Source: Streptomyces pactum (GTDB lineage Bacteria; Actinomycetota; Actinomycetes; Streptomycetales; Streptomycetaceae). Taken from it: a stretch of 64,000 nt of DNA. This document shows, in pieces, positions 32,459 through 40,884 of the stretch; within the stretch, counting starts at the first letter, position 1, and every line of letters begins with the position of its first letter. The notes beneath the pieces were generated by a model, which had not been told where the DNA came from, searched no databases, and saw nothing but the letters and a program-made list of their open reading frames with translations. The stretch is from the NCBI RefSeq assembly GCF_016031615.1, contig NZ_JACYXC010000001.1, forward strand, positions 2,852,001 to 2,916,000. Direction: 5' to 3'. Made by a program: the position numbers and the translations under genes.

Positions 32459-33392
32459 CCGGCGGGCCCGCCGGCCCCGGCCGCACCGGCACGGCCGGCC
32501 ACGCCCGCCCCGGCTCGGCGGACCCCGCACGGCCCGCGCCCACCGCGTCGGGGTGTCCCGTACGGGCCCGTGCCCGCCGCGTCCGGGTGCCCCTACGGGC
32601 TGCGCCCACCACGTCCGGGGTCCCGTACGGGCCCGGCGACCCGCCCCGTACGGGCTGCACCCGCTACGGCACGGCTCGCGCCCGGTCCCGTACGGCTCGC
32701 GCCCGGTCCCGTACGGCGAGGTCGTCGCCCGGCCCGCACGACCGGCCCCCGTTCCCGCTCGCCGGGCGGCCGTCCGCCCCCCGCACCGCCCGCATCCGCC
32801 CCCCGCAAACCCCCACCCGCCCGATCCGGCCGAAACCCGGCCCGTCCCGCGGCCACCCCGGTACGACGGGCACCGGCCGAGTACCCGGTCACGGAAGACG
32901 TACCTCACGCCACCGGGCGGCCACCGCACCACCGCACCACGGCCACCGGCACACCCGGCCCCCGGTGCACCACCCGGAGGCCGGGGCGGACGGACACCGG
33001 CGCGGACGGCGCGGCCACCGGAACGCGGCCGACGGAGGGGGCACGGGACACGGACGGCACGGCCGGGCCCGGCGGGTGGCGACCGCCGGACCCGTCCGGG
33101 GCCGCCACGCCCGTGCGGACCGCCACGGCCGCCGGGAAGGGGCCGCGACCGCCCGTCCGCCCCCGCCCCTCGGCGCGGGCGGGCCCGGGCCCCCGGCTCG
33201 CGGCCCGCGCCGAGGGAAGGGCGGGCCGTCCGGGTGCGACAGCGGGCGCGGGCCCCGGCGGCCGAAAAGGCACCGTTGTCCGCCACCCGCCCCGGCGGTA
33301 ATTTTCCTTATCGGGTGAATTGACCGCCCCGGTGGCACATCCGTGAGGTACGACCGGACGACCGCCCGACCGGCGGGGAAGGTACCGGCGCG

Positions 33393-34058
33393 ATGGACTG
33401 GCTGACCGATTGGCTGCTCACCCTCCCGGGGTGGACCGTGCTCACCCTGGTCTTCCTGGTGCCCGCCCTGGAGGCGGCCGCGTTCCCGGGTGTGCTGCTG
33501 CCGGGCCAGTCCACGGTGCTGATCGGCGGGGCCCTCGCCCAGCTCGGGCGGGCGCCGCTGGTCTCGGTGCTGACGGCCGCGGTGCTCGGCGCCCTGGTCG
33601 GGCCCGGCGTCGGCTATTTCCTCGGCCGCCGCTGGGGCCACCGGATGACCGACCGCATCCCGGCCCGCCTGGTGCGGCCCGCCGACGTGGCGCGGGCCCT
33701 GGCCCTGGTGCGCCGGCTCAGCGGGCCGGCGCTGGTCGCCGCCCGGTTCGTCGCGCTGCTCCGGACCCTCGTCCCCGCGCTCAGCGGCGTGGCCGGCGTA
33801 CCCGGCCGCCGTTTCCTGCTGTGGAACGCCGTCGGCGGGGTCGTCTGGGCGGTGACCAGCACCCTGGCCGGCTTCCACCTCGGCGGGAGCTGGGAGCGGC
33901 TGCGCTCCGGGGTGGCCACGGCCGGCTGGGTCGCGGCCGGCGTCCTGGTGGCGCTGGTGGTCGCCGGGTACGCCGCGCGCCGGTTCCGCCGGCGGCACCT
34001 CAGCGGCCGTGCCGGCGCCGCGCCCGCCCCAGCTGGAACACCACCGCCAGCACGATGA
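33393..34058 (+). CDS. DedA-family membrane protein
   Basis: A 221-residue integral membrane protein with about five to six hydrophobic segments. The DedA/SNARE-associated region is seen in the first helix pair (PALEAAAFPGVLLPGQSTVLIGG for the start of it), the Gly-rich GALVGPGVGYFLGRRWG and the conserved Arg region VAARFVALLRTLVPALSG. DedA proteins are lipid-scramblase or flippase-like transporters of polyprenyl phosphate or phospholipid and affect envelope homeostasis. The C-terminus is basic, then Pro/Ala-rich. Its 3' end overlaps the convergent gene by 59 bp. Confidence 0.88.
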   Translation: MDWLTDWLLTLPGWTVLTLVFLVPALEAAAFPGVLLPGQSTVLIGGALAQLGRAPLVSVLTAAVLGALVGPGVGYFLGRRWGHRMTDRIPARLVRPADVARALALVRRLSGPALVAARFVALLRTLVPALSGVAGVPGRRFLLWNAVGGVVWAVTSTLAGFHLGGSWERLRSGVATAGWVAAGVLVALVVAGYAARRFRRRHLSGRAGAAPAPAGTPPPAR

Positions 34059-36546
34059 GCAGCGCCCCGCCGGCGACGATGGTGACCGCCCCCGAGGAGA
34101 CCGACCGCACCTCGGCCCGGAAGGTGATCGGTTCGCCCCAGGGCAGCCCGTCGGCGGTGGTGTGCAGCCGGGCGGTCAGCCGTACCGGGCCGTTGGCGTG
34201 TGCCCGCACCTCCACCCGTACCGTCCGGCTGGCGGTCCGCGACGCCTCGGCCGGCACCGACCCGTCCACCACCGTCAGCCGCTCCGGGCGGTCCGAGACC
34301 ACCCGCACCTCGATCCCGGCGACCGACTGCTGGAGCGCGTTCTCCACGGTGACCGGGATGGTCGCGGAGTCCCCGGCCACCGTCACCGTCGACTTGGGCA
34401 CCAGCCGCACCGAGTCGATCGACGCCCGCAGGAAGTCCGAGGTGCCCCGCACGTAGCCGCGCGCCGCCGGCAGCCGGCCGCGCCAGGCGGTGGACACCGA
34501 ACGGGCCAGCGCGTCCCGTACCGACTCCTCGGTGCGTTCCGGGTCGGCCAGCACCCGGACCAGGGTGCGGGCCCGGCCGGCGTCCCGGGCGACGGCCGCC
34601 AGCAGCCGGGGCGGCAGCTCGGTGTCGCGGAGCGCCGTCGGATAGCCGCCGGGCTCCCCCGCCCGCCCGGGCACCGGCTCCCGCAGCGCGCCGGCGAGCG
34701 ACACCGGTTCCAGCCACCCCGCGGCGGTGCCGTCGGTGAGCGCGGTGGCCAGCGCCCGCGCGGCGGTGCCGGACATCCGGCGGGGCGGCAGCACCACCAG
34801 GGCGCGCGACGCGTTCGGCGCCTCGCCGACCGCGGTGAGGGTCTCCGCCAGCAGCCGCTGCCGCAGCTCCCCCACCGAGGGCGGCCCGCCGGTCCCGGCA
34901 CCGCCGGCGGTCCGGGGTCCGCCGGTCGCTCCGGATCCACCGGTGGTGCCGGGGCCGCCGTCCCCGGGCGCCCGCACGGCGCCGCCGGCGTCCGGACCGG
35001 TTTCCCCGAGCAGCCCCGCCAGCGTGGTGTCGTAGGTGAGCGCGGTGAGGCCACCGCCCACCGCCACCGGGCCGTCGTCGGTCGCCCCACGGTGGTCCGG
35101 CCCGCCGCTCAGTCCCTCCCCGGAGGTGAGGACGGAACGCATCCGCAGCCGCTCCGCCAGCCGGGTGACGGAGGTGTCCAGCACCCCGCGCTCCGGCCAG
35201 GCCAGGTCCTGGCGCGCCCGCACCCGCAGCGTCCGTCCGAGGATGTCCGCGCCCCGCCGGGACCCCGCGGCCAGCGCGCCGCGCCCGTAGTGGGCGAGCG
35301 AGGCCAGGTCCGGGTCGGCGTACGGCAGCGCCACCACCTCCCGCCCGCGCACCGCGGCCCGCAGCGCCCGCAGCCAGTCGGCCGCGGCCTTGCGCCCCTT
35401 CCCCGGTTCGGTGTCGCCGGGGTCGTGGGTGCCGGGGGTACGGGCCACCCGGTAGCCGTCCGCCATGGCCGCCGCCTGGACGATCAGGTCCGGGTCGATC
35501 AGCCAGGTCACCGCCCGGCCGCGGCCGGCGTCCACCAGCCGCCGCAGCCGGCCGCCCGGGGCGAGGGACTCGGCGAGGGTGTCGTCGCCGAACACCGGTT
35601 CGGCGCCCTCCCCCGCGCCGACCGTCAGCGCCTGCTGCCGCGGTACGTCGGTGAGCGGCCACAGCACCGTGGTGCGCAGCGGCCGGGCCCCGGTGGTGGC
35701 CGGGTACCGGGGCAGGAAGGTGTGGGCCAGGCCGTGCACCGCGCGGTCGCGGCCGGTGAGCGCCACGCTCACCGGGTACGCGCCGAAGGCCGCCGGTTCC
35801 AGCTCGCCGACCGGCACCCGGATCCGGAACTCCCGCCGCGCGCCGGCCTTCAGGGTGCCCACCTGCCGCGTGTGCTCCGCGGGCTCCGCGTCGGCGGCGG
35901 GGACGGGGGCGCCGGCGTCCACCGCCGCCACCTCGCTGCGGGTGCGGACCGCGCGCGGGCCCAGCCGTACGGCCAGTCGCGCCCCGGAGATGTCCTCGCC
36001 GGAACGGTTGGTGAGGACGCCGGCCACCGCCACGGTGGCGTCCCCCGGCCCCGGCACGGCCGGGGTCACCGCCCGCACCACGACCCGCACCGGATAGGCC
36101 CGGGCGGCGGCCCGGCCCGGAACCTCCCCCGGGACGGCCGCTGGCCCCCGGGCGACGGCCGGGGCCGGGCCGACGACCGGACCCCGGACGAGGGCCGGAC
36201 CCCGGACGAAGGCCGGACCCGGGACGACGGCGCGGCGGGCGCCCCGGACCGCGGACGGACGGACGCCGGAGGCGGCGGCCGGGACCGCGGCTGACCGCGC
36301 GGCGGCGTGCCCGGCGCGGTGCGGGCCTCGTCCTCCCCGCGCGTCGGCGTACCCGGCCGGGTCCGGGCCCGGGACCGCACGCGCGGCGGCGTGCCCGGAC
36401 GGAGGTGCGGCGGGTGTGACGGCGGGCGCGGCGGCGGGCGCGGCGGCGGATGTGGCGGAGGGCGCGGCGGCGGGTGTGACGGCGGGCAGCAGGCACACCG
36501 CGAGGGCCGCGAGCACCGCCCGCGCCTGCGCCCCGCCGCGTGCCAT
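34000..36546 (-). CDS. DUF6049-like secreted/membrane-anchored surface protein
   Basis: An 848-residue protein: a signal peptide (ARAVLAALAVCLLPAVTPA), an Ala/Pro-rich stretch of low complexity (about 25-145), a large extracytoplasmic region and a C-terminal membrane helix (TIVAGGALLIVLAVVFQLG) followed by a short basic tail. Recognisable DUF6049-type blocks include LRTTVLWPLTDVPRQQ, LAPGGRLRRLVDAGRGR and VTWLIDPDLI. Immunoglobulin-like beta domains appear near both ends of the ectodomain. The function of the family is unknown; it is an actinobacterial envelope protein. Start chosen at the ATG behind GAGGTG. It lies between DedA and an MreB-like gene, both envelope-related. Confidence 0.78.
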   Translation of the reverse strand: MARGGAQARAVLAALAVCLLPAVTPAAAPSATSAAAPAAAPAVTPAAPPSGHAAARAVPGPDPAGYADARGGRGPHRAGHAAARSAAVPAAASGVRPSAVRGARRAVVPGPAFVRGPALVRGPVVGPAPAVARGPAAVPGEVPGRAAARAYPVRVVVRAVTPAVPGPGDATVAVAGVLTNRSGEDISGARLAVRLGPRAVRTRSEVAAVDAGAPVPAADAEPAEHTRQVGTLKAGARREFRIRVPVGELEPAAFGAYPVSVALTGRDRAVHGLAHTFLPRYPATTGARPLRTTVLWPLTDVPRQQALTVGAGEGAEPVFGDDTLAESLAPGGRLRRLVDAGRGRAVTWLIDPDLIVQAAAMADGYRVARTPGTHDPGDTEPGKGRKAAADWLRALRAAVRGREVVALPYADPDLASLAHYGRGALAAGSRRGADILGRTLRVRARQDLAWPERGVLDTSVTRLAERLRMRSVLTSGEGLSGGPDHRGATDDGPVAVGGGLTALTYDTTLAGLLGETGPDAGGAVRAPGDGGPGTTGGSGATGGPRTAGGAGTGGPPSVGELRQRLLAETLTAVGEAPNASRALVVLPPRRMSGTAARALATALTDGTAAGWLEPVSLAGALREPVPGRAGEPGGYPTALRDTELPPRLLAAVARDAGRARTLVRVLADPERTEESVRDALARSVSTAWRGRLPAARGYVRGTSDFLRASIDSVRLVPKSTVTVAGDSATIPVTVENALQQSVAGIEVRVVSDRPERLTVVDGSVPAEASRTASRTVRVEVRAHANGPVRLTARLHTTADGLPWGEPITFRAEVRSVSSGAVTIVAGGALLIVLAVVFQLGRARRRHGR

Positions 36547-36981
36547 CGCCGTCACCTCGACGTTTCGTTCCTACGGGTCCATGGACCGAGCATGAGCAGC
36601 GGCGGTACGCCCCGCGCGCGGAGGTACGGCAAACGCCCTACCCGCCGGCCGGCGCCGCGCACCGCCCCGCCGCCCGACCCGGCACCGCCCCATCACGTCC
36701 ACCGCACCCGCGGGCGTCCGCCGCGCCCACCGCGCGGGAGCGCCTGCGCACCCACGCCTGCGCGCCCGAGCGGCGGCGGGCGCACCACCGGCCACCGCTC
36801 CCCGGCCGGCGGCGGTACCCCCGGACCGTCGGCACCACCGCCGCGCCCGGCACGGCCGCCCCGGCCGGGCACCCGGCCGCGCGACACCGCCCCGCCGACC
36901 GCCGCGCCGGGCACCACCACACCCACCACCGGCCGGCCGCGGCGCACCGGCACCGCCGCCGGAGGCGCCGGGCGCCGCGGG
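36547..36981. other. 435-bp intergenic region
   Basis: This lies between two minus-strand genes. About 30 bp beyond each end are ordinary leader sequence; the rest is GC-rich low-complexity DNA. Nothing recognisable is seen. Confidence 0.4.
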
Positions 36982-38181
36982 TCACATCCGGGCGGCGATC
37001 CCGGTACGGGGCTTGGCGTCCAGCACCGTGCGGAGCGCGGAGAAGTCCTCCACGCAGCGGCCGGTGCCCACCGCCACGCAGTTCAGCGGGTCGTCGGCGA
37101 TGAGGACCGGGACGTCCAGCTCCCGCGCGATGCGGGTGTCCATGCCGCGCAGCAGCGCCCCGCCGCCGGTCAGCACGATGCCCCGGTCCATGATGTCGCC
37201 GGCCAGCTCCGGCGGCGTCTCGTCCAGCGTCTCGCGGACCGCCGCCACCACCGCGTCCACCGGCTCGGTCAGCGCGTGGCGCACCTCGTCGGCGGTGAGT
37301 TCCAGCAGCTTGGGCAGACCACTGACCTGGTCACGGCCCCGGACCGTGCAGCGCTCCGGCGGCAGCAGCCCCTGGGTGCGCTCGGCGTCCGGGTCCCCGT
37401 CGGCGCCGTCCGGCCCGTCGGAGCGGTCCGCCCCGCCGGCCGCCGGCGCCGGGTCCAGCAGCGTGACGTGGCGGGAGGAGGTCAGCCGGTCCAGGCCGGC
37501 CGCCGCCCAGGTGCCACCGGGGGCGGCCGAGCCGATCGCCATCTTGATCTCCTCGGCGGTGCGTTCGCCGATGGCGAGCGCGTAGCGCTTCTTGACGTAC
37601 GCGGTGATGGCCGCGTCCATCGCGTCGCCGGCGGTGCGCACCGAACGGGCGGTGACGATGCCGCCCAGCGAGATGACCGCGACCTCGGTGGTGCCGCCGC
37701 CGATGTCCACCACCATGCAGCCGGTGGGTTCGCTGACCGGCAGTCCGGCACCGATCGCCGCCGCCATCGGCTCCTCCACCAGGTGCACCTGCCGGGCACC
37801 CGCCTGGGAGGCCGCCTCGATCACCGCGCGCCGCTCGACGCCGGTGATGCCGGAGGGGACGCAGACCACCACACGGGGGCGGGAGAGCACCCGGTTGCCC
37901 GCCACCTTGCGGATGAAGTGCCGCAGCATGCGTTCCGCGATCTCGAAGTCCGCTATCACGCCGTCCCGCAGCGGGCGGACGGCGACGATGTTCGACGGGG
38001 TGCGGCCGATGGTCTCCTTCGCCTCCGCCCCCACCGAGAGGACCGTGCCGTCGACCGCGTCCACCGCGACGACCGACGGCTCGTTGAGCACGACCCCCCT
38101 TCCCCGTACGTACACCAAGGTGTTGGCGGTGCCGAGGTCGATGCCCATGTCTCGTCCGGTGAAAGACTTACTTTGCGCCAT
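36982..38181 (-). CDS. MreB/Mbl-family rod shape-determining protein with an internal insertion
   Basis: A 399-residue actin-like ATPase. Phosphate-1 motif GIDLGTANTLVYVRGRG, connect and phosphate-2 region VVDIGGGTTEVAV, the adenosine motif GIVLTGGGALLRGM and PSNIVAVRPLRDGVI are all present. MreB proteins are usually about 340-350 residues; the excess comes from an insertion at about 215-275 rich in Gly, Asp and Ala between GSAAP and CTVRGRD. Streptomycetes use MreB and its paralogues for spore wall integrity; this divergent form is not in an mreBCD cluster and is probably a paralogue. No ribosome site is present and an AATAAT element lies 8 bases before the ATG, so it may be leaderless. Confidence 0.88.
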   Translation of the reverse strand: MAQSKSFTGRDMGIDLGTANTLVYVRGRGVVLNEPSVVAVDAVDGTVLSVGAEAKETIGRTPSNIVAVRPLRDGVIADFEIAERMLRHFIRKVAGNRVLSRPRVVVCVPSGITGVERRAVIEAASQAGARQVHLVEEPMAAAIGAGLPVSEPTGCMVVDIGGGTTEVAVISLGGIVTARSVRTAGDAMDAAITAYVKKRYALAIGERTAEEIKMAIGSAAPGGTWAAAGLDRLTSSRHVTLLDPAPAAGGADRSDGPDGADGDPDAERTQGLLPPERCTVRGRDQVSGLPKLLELTADEVRHALTEPVDAVVAAVRETLDETPPELAGDIMDRGIVLTGGGALLRGMDTRIARELDVPVLIADDPLNCVAVGTGRCVEDFSALRTVLDAKPRTGIAARM

Positions 38182-38637
38182 AAGTTGGCATTATTGCTTA
38201 TGCCCGATTCCTATCCACCCTCGACCTCCCCCCACGGGGCGTCAACTGCCCCGCCCGGCGGGGCGACCGGAGGCACCGGACACCGCGGCCACCTGTGCAG
38301 CATGCCGCACCGGACGCCGGTACGTCGCCTTCCGTATCCGGCTTGAACTCGCCTGTTGACAAGGCAACGCCTCCGGCGCGGACAGCGTCTCCCTTCACGG
38401 CACCGCCCCGCCGAAACACCGTTCGGCCCGTTACGCGGCAACTGAATGGCCCCACTGAATCCCCATATAGGGGACGGGTTGTCTCCATCCGGTCCCAGGC
38501 ATGTCACGGACGGCGGAGAGGACTTGTTGGATTGTCATGCCCTCCTGTTAATTTGAGGCACGCACTTTCACGCCGCACTCCAGAATTTTCCGTCCCCGGA
38601 GTGCGGCTCATCACCTTCATCCCCGGGGGAATCTCTC
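38182..38637. promoter_or_regulatory. Divergent promoter region with a palindrome
   Basis: A 456-bp region of lower GC between the MreB paralogue (minus) and a membrane-protein gene (plus). It contains TCCCC-ATATA-GGGGA (38460-38474), a perfect 5-bp inverted repeat around an A/T core. A possible promoter for the plus gene is TTGGAT (38527-38532), 16 bases, TAATTT (38549-38554). Confidence 0.4.
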
Positions 38638-39251
38638 ATGAGCCAGAACTGGCAGCAGCCGCCGCAGCAGCCGGGCGGCTACGGCTACCCGCCCCAGCAG
38701 CAGCCTCAGTACGGCGGCCAGCCCCAGTACGGCGGCCAGCCCCAGTACGGCGGAGGCTTCCCCCGCCCCCCGCCGCCGGCCCCGCAGGGCAACCCGGGGT
38801 CGCCCTCCTCGTCGGCGTGATCGCCGCCATCGTCGGCGCCGCCATCTACGCGGGCATCCTCTTCGCGCTGGCCGACACCGAGAAGGGCGAGGTCACCAAG
38901 ATCGCCTACGTGGGTGTGGGTGTCGGCGCGCTGGTCGGCTTCGCCGTCGCCAAGCTCGGTGGCCGCAACACCGGCCTGTGGGTGGCCGGCGCGGTGCTGG
39001 CCCTCGTCGCGGTCGTCCTCGGTGAGCTGTACGGCTACGCGCTGATGTCCGCCGACTGGGCCGAGAACATGGCCGGACAGTACCCGGGCGCCGCGCCCAG
39101 CACGCCGTCCGCCAACGAGATCTTCTTCGAGCAGTTCGGCGACCTCTTCGACGCCTGGAAGGAAGAGCTGGAGGCGTGGGAGTGGCTGTTCGTGGCCCTC
39201 GCCCCCGTGGCCGCCTTCGCCACCTCCCGCCGCGTCGCCGGCAACAACTGA
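38638..39251 (+). pseudogene. Pro/Gln/Tyr-rich N-terminus plus four-helix membrane protein, split by a frameshift
   Basis: The first frame starts with MSQNWQQPPQQPGGYGYPPQ behind GGGGGAA, continues with three QYGGQP repeats (18-bp DNA repeats), and stops at 38820. The frame that follows in space, open to 39251, encodes three to four membrane helices (ALLVGVIAAIVGAAIYAGIL, YVGVGVGALVGFAVA, LWVAGAVLALVAVVLGELYG) and an acidic loop before the last helix. Together they form one typical actinobacterial protein: a Pro/Gln/Tyr-rich cytoplasmic tail plus a membrane domain. One missing G in the GGGG run at 38796-38799 would restore a continuous reading. This is either a sequencing error or a real inactivating deletion. 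A strong terminator follows. No defined function is known to me. Confidence 0.7.
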
Positions 39252-39294
39252 TCCGGCCGCCGGCCCCCTGACGGGCCGGCACCGAGCGCGCCCG

Positions 39295-39331
39295 ACGTCG
39301 CCCCACCGGGGATTCCCCGGTGGGGCGACGT
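39295..39331 (+). terminator. Strong hairpin after the membrane-protein gene
   Basis: A perfect 17-bp stem (39295-39311 with 39315-39331) on an ATT loop, 44 bp after the stop at 39251. Confidence 0.85.
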
Positions 39332-39501
39332 GCGTTCCGGGCGGGCCCGGCGCGGTCACGCCCCGCGGACCGACCACCCCGCACCCCGCGGACGGGCCGC
39401 CACCAGGCCGGCGCTGCCACCGGGCCGGCCCCGCGGACACGGACCACGAACCGCCGACAGCGGCGACGGGGCCCCCGGCGTCCGGGCGGGCCCGGACACG
39501 A

Positions 39502-39581
39502 GAAGGCCCCGACCGGTGGTCGGGGCCTTCCGGGCCGCCGGGCGGCGGACGCGAAAGCCCCGGCCGCGTCGCGGCCGGGGC
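39502..39581 (-). terminator. Two hairpins downstream of guaB3
   Basis: GAAGGCCCCGACC-GGT-GGTCGGGGCCTTC occupies 39502-39530, and a second GC stem (GCCCCGGCCGC with GCGGCCGGGGC) occupies 39557-39581, just beyond the guaB3 stop at 39597. Either can act on minus-strand transcripts. Confidence 0.7.
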
Positions 39582-39596
39582 ATCGCTCGGGGGGAA

Positions 39597-40724
39597 TCAG
39601 CGCTTGTCGTGCTGGGACGGCGCGACCGTCACCTCGACCCGCTGGAACTCCTTCAGCTCGGAGTAGCCGGTGGTGGCCATGGCCCGGCGCAGCGCGCCGA
39701 AGAAGTTCATCGAGCCGTCCGGGGTGTGCGAGGGGCCGAGCAGGATCTCCTCGGTGGTGCCCACGGTGCCCAGGTTCATCCGCTTGCCGCGCGGCACGTC
39801 CTGGTGGACGGCCTCCATGCCCCAGTGGTGGCCGCGGCCCGGCGCGTCGGTGGCGCGGGCGAGCGGGGAGCCGATCATCACCGCGTCGGCGCCGCAGGCG
39901 ATGGCCTTGGGCAGGTCGCCGGACCAGCCCACGCCGCCGTCGGCGATGACGTGGACGTAGCGGCCGCCGGACTCGTCCATGTAGTCGCGGCGGGCGGCGG
40001 CCACGTCGGCGACCGCGGTGGCCATCGGCACCTGGATGCCGAGCACCGCCCGGGTGGTGTGGGCGGCGCCGCCGCCGAAGCCGACCAGCACGCCGGCCGC
40101 GCCGGTGCGCATCAGGTGGAGGGCGGCGGTGTAGGTGGCGCAGCCGCCGACGATCACCGGCACGTCCAGCTCGTAGATGAACTGCTTGAGGTTGAGCGGC
40201 TCGGCGGCGCTGGAGACGTGCTCGGCGGAGACCGTGGTGCCGCGGATGACGAAGATGTCCACCCCGGCGTCCACCACGGCCTTGGAGAACTGGGCGGTGC
40301 GCTGCGGGGAGAGCGCGGCGGCGGTGACCACGCCGGAGTCGCGGACCTCCTTGATGCGCCGCCCGATCAGCTCCTCCTTGATCGGCTCGGCGTAGATCTG
40401 CTGCATCCGGCGGTTGGCGGTGTCCTCGTCCAGCTCGGCGATCTCCGCCAGCAGCGGCTCGGGGTCCTCGTAGCGGGTCCACAGACCTTCCAGGTTGAGG
40501 ACGCCGAGACCGCCCAGCTCACCGATGCGGATGGCGGTCTTCGGCGAGACCACCGAGTCCATCGGCGCGGCCAGGAACGGCAGCTCGAAGCGGTACGCGT
40601 CGATCTGCCAGGCGATCGAGACCTCCTTCGGGTCCCGCGTACGGCGGCTGGGGACGACGGCGATGTCGTCGAACGCGTACGCCCGGCGACCCCGCTTGCC
40701 GCGCCCGATCTCGATCTCAGTCAC
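39597..40724 (-). CDS. guaB3: GuaB3-family IMP dehydrogenase-related protein
   Basis: A 375-residue TIM-barrel protein of the IMPDH/GMP reductase superfamily without CBS domains, matching the length of actinobacterial GuaB3. Family blocks are FDDIAVVPSRRT, FLAAPMDSVVSP, GGVGWSGDLPKAIACGADAV (GMP/IMP phosphate site) and MNFFGALRRAMATTGYSEL. At the position of the IMPDH catalytic Cys (GSICTTR) it reads GAAHTTR, so His takes the Cys position. The enzymatic role of this subgroup is therefore not settled from sequence. A GTG start at 40724 follows GGAAAGG. It lies downstream of guaB, separated by a hairpin, as usual in streptomycetes. Confidence 0.9.
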   Translation of the reverse strand: MTEIEIGRGKRGRRAYAFDDIAVVPSRRTRDPKEVSIAWQIDAYRFELPFLAAPMDSVVSPKTAIRIGELGGLGVLNLEGLWTRYEDPEPLLAEIAELDEDTANRRMQQIYAEPIKEELIGRRIKEVRDSGVVTAAALSPQRTAQFSKAVVDAGVDIFVIRGTTVSAEHVSSAAEPLNLKQFIYELDVPVIVGGCATYTAALHLMRTGAAGVLVGFGGGAAHTTRAVLGIQVPMATAVADVAAARRDYMDESGGRYVHVIADGGVGWSGDLPKAIACGADAVMIGSPLARATDAPGRGHHWGMEAVHQDVPRGKRMNLGTVGTTEEILLGPSHTPDGSMNFFGALRRAMATTGYSELKEFQRVEVTVAPSQHDKR

Positions 40725-40782
40725 GTTGTGTGGCCTTTCCCTGATGTGTCTGCGGTTCCAGTATCCCCGACGGGCATGCGGC

Positions 40783-40810
40783 AGCCCGCGACTGTCCACA
40801 GCCGCGGGCT
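40783..40810 (-). terminator. Hairpin between guaB and guaB3
   Basis: AGCCCGCG (40783-40790) and CGCGGGCT (40803-40810) form a perfect 8-bp stem with a 12-base loop, 74 bp beyond the guaB stop. It could partly terminate guaB transcripts. Confidence 0.55.
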
Positions 40811-40884
40811 TGCCGGTCGTACGGTGTTCACGCACCGTCGCGGGCGGCCGGACCCGGCGGTTCCGCCCGGTCCGGCCGGAACCG

